Part shown: positions 6,861 through 8,145 of the stretch, one piece after another
How positions within the stretch are numbered: position 1 is the first letter of the stretch
Layout: each line of letters begins with the position of its first letter
NCBI GenBank assembly: GCA_014380965.1
Contig: JACMIV010000006.1
Location: 1-8,145 of the forward strand
Length of the DNA: 8,145 nucleotides
Direction of reading: 5' to 3'
Source: Rhizobiaceae bacterium
GTDB taxonomy: Bacteria > Pseudomonadota > Alphaproteobacteria > Rhizobiales > Rhizobiaceae
The notes under the pieces: generated by a model
The model's input: only the letters and a program-made list of their open reading frames with translations
The model's database searches: none
What the model was told of the DNA's origin: nothing
Position numbers and translations under genes: made by a program

Positions 6861-8145
6861 ATGATCCTTGCAACGACCGACGATTCGACGCGCGGTGATC
6901 CCGGCACGCTGCCGATCTTCATCCCTCGGGCCCACCAGGAAGCGGCGCGGGACGCGATCCTCGATGCGCGCCGCGTCGGAAAGCCCGGCTTCCTGCTCGG
7001 TGATCTCACGGGCCTCGGCAAGACCCTGTCGGCCTGGCTCGCGATCCTCGCGATGCCGGAGACAGACGTGCTCGTCGTCTGCCCGAAGGGGGCGATTCCG
7101 CAATGGCGGCGTACCATCGCCCGCACGCCCCGGCCGGCAGGCATCGCCGAGAAGCGCGTGACGATCCTCAACTTCGAACGCACGAAATCGCTGATGGCCC
7201 CGCCGACCGCCTCGAAGCGACGCTCGGTGCGCGCGAAGAACAACGAGCTCGCGCGGCACGGCGCGCTGAAGGCACGCTGGCCGGTCGTGGTCGTCGACGA
7301 AAGCCACCGCATCCGCAATCCGTCCTCGCAGCAGGGGCTCGTCTGCCGGCAGGTGGCGGCGGCTGCCGACTTCACGATCTACATGAGCGCCACCGCCGGC
7401 CAGTCACCCTTCGAGCTTTCCTATCTCGGCAAGCTCCTCGCCTTCGCCACCGGCGGCGCAACGGGAGACATGGACGAGTTTCGCGCCCTCATGAAGCGGT
7501 TGAGGATCGGACGCTCCAAGGGCCGCTGGAAGAACTGGAGCTGGGAGCCCAACGAGGACGACCGGGCGACGATGTCCGCCCTTCTGTACAAGGGTCCCGA
7601 CGCCATCGGCCTGCGCCGCCGGCCGGAAGACATCGCCGGCTGGCCCGAAGTGCAGCGCGAACTCGCCTCGACCGCGCTCGACGCCGCCGGCGAGCGGCTC
7701 TACGACGCGACGTGGCGGGAATTCCGCCGCGAACTCGGCCTCGCCGGCGGCTCGACCCGGAAACCTGCCGGCTGGGCCGCCGATCTGCGTTTTCGGCAGA
7801 AGGCCAGCCTCATCCGGATTTCAGGCACCGCCGATTTCGTCGACGATCTTCTGGCCAACGACCAGCAGGTAGCGGTCTCGGTCGCGTTTCTCGAAACCAG
7901 CGCCATGCTGTCGGAAAAGCTTTCCGGCCGCGGCTGGGCGGTCGGCGAAATCAACGGAAGGCAATCGGGCGAGGCGAACGAGGCTGTCCGCATCGCCTTC
8001 CAGACGGGAAGGCTCGACGCGGTGGTGTTCACGGTCTCGGAATCGATCTCGCTGCATCAAGGCGAGATGCCGGGCGGCGAACGGGAACGCTCGCTGGTCA
8101 TCCACGACATGCGCCACAGCGCCATCCAGACGCAGCAGATCGAGG
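6861..8145 (+). CDS. SF2 DEAD/DEAH-type helicase, phage or mobile-element type (partial, N-terminal 428 codons)
   Basis: This is an ATP-dependent DNA helicase or translocase of superfamily 2, with motifs in order. A Q-like segment IPRAHQEAARDAI (21-33) precedes motif I GDLTGLGKT (47-55, Lys54). Motif Ia is VVCPKGAIPQWRRTI, motif II is DESH (146-149) in VVVVDESHRIRNPSS, and motif III is SAT (176-178) in YMSATAGQ. A linker containing WKNWSWEPNEDD and LRRRPEDIAGWPEVQRE leads to the second RecA-like domain (QQVAVSVAFLETSAMLSEKL and VVFTVSESISLHQ). The frame runs off the right edge at HSAIQTQQIE, where motif VI would begin. The Ia motif and the DESxR...NPSSxxG stretch resemble SNF2-like enzymes, but SAT replaces the usual TGTP of SNF2 proteins. 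From memory, this combination fits helicases encoded by phages and integrated elements; that is inference. The ATG at 6861 is the first start in frame for at least 140 bases and lacks an SD. Confidence 0.9.
   Translation, partial: MILATTDDSTRGDPGTLPIFIPRAHQEAARDAILDARRVGKPGFLLGDLTGLGKTLSAWLAILAMPETDVLVVCPKGAIPQWRRTIARTPRPAGIAEKRVTILNFERTKSLMAPPTASKRRSVRAKNNELARHGALKARWPVVVVDESHRIRNPSSQQGLVCRQVAAAADFTIYMSATAGQSPFELSYLGKLLAFATGGATGDMDEFRALMKRLRIGRSKGRWKNWSWEPNEDDRATMSALLYKGPDAIGLRRRPEDIAGWPEVQRELASTALDAAGERLYDATWREFRRELGLAGGSTRKPAGWAADLRFRQKASLIRISGTADFVDDLLANDQQVAVSVAFLETSAMLSEKLSGRGWAVGEINGRQSGEANEAVRIAFQTGRLDAVVFTVSESISLHQGEMPGGERERSLVIHDMRHSAIQTQQIE

Noticed and set aside
6144..7307. A 387-codon minus-strand frame opposite the helicase and small gene, whose TGA overlaps the ThDP gene ATG (ATGA).
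   Set aside because: The helicase motifs fix the plus strand as coding. The last 33 codons alone (from 6245) have no usable SD, and the ThDP gene has its own good SD, so the overlap is probably chance.
1..8145. Search for CRISPR-like regularly spaced repeats.
   Set aside because: No repeat of 20 bases or more with regular spacing was seen on either strand.

Overview
The window is GC-rich DNA. Third codon positions are mostly G or C, and the open frames on the opposite strand of the real genes are unusually long. Together with the protein families present, this points to an alphaproteobacterium, most likely of the order Hyphomicrobiales (Rhizobiales). This placement is an inference from family resemblance and composition; I do not name a genus.

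Layout: three genes lie head-to-tail on the minus strand. Read in transcription order from right to left, they are a thiamine-diphosphate (ThDP) enzyme of the acetolactate synthase / benzoylformate decarboxylase superfamily (6147 to 4597), a membrane-bound GGDEF-EAL cyclic-di-GMP protein (4347 to 1870), and the first 574 codons of a secreted alpha-2-macroglobulin-like protein (1722 to 1), which runs off the left edge. The gaps between them are 249 and 147 bases, so these are probably separate or loosely linked transcription units. A 44-codon candidate ORF ends in a TGATG overlap with the GGDEF-EAL start, and a sigma-54-like element lies just upstream of it.

A 433-base stretch without a convincing gene (6148-6580) separates the minus-strand block from a divergent plus-strand pair. 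It contains several inverted and direct repeats. The pair consists of a small unrecognised 72-residue protein (6581-6799) and the first 428 codons of an SF2 helicase of a type I associate with phages and mobile elements (6861 to the right edge). Neither plus-strand gene has a clear Shine-Dalgarno sequence.

How the genes work together: no single pathway links them. The alpha-2-macroglobulin is an envelope protein that probably traps proteases. The GGDEF-EAL protein is a membrane sensor that makes or breaks c-di-GMP. The ThDP enzyme is a cytoplasmic 2-keto-acid enzyme of unknown substrate. The helicase pair may be the edge of a mobile or phage-derived segment, but no integrase, tRNA or attachment site is visible. 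I found no CRISPR array, rRNA, tRNA or insertion sequence. I did not find a clear new system. The best leads are the helicase pair, the coupled small ORF before the GGDEF-EAL gene, and the mutually exclusive hairpins in the 433-base gap.
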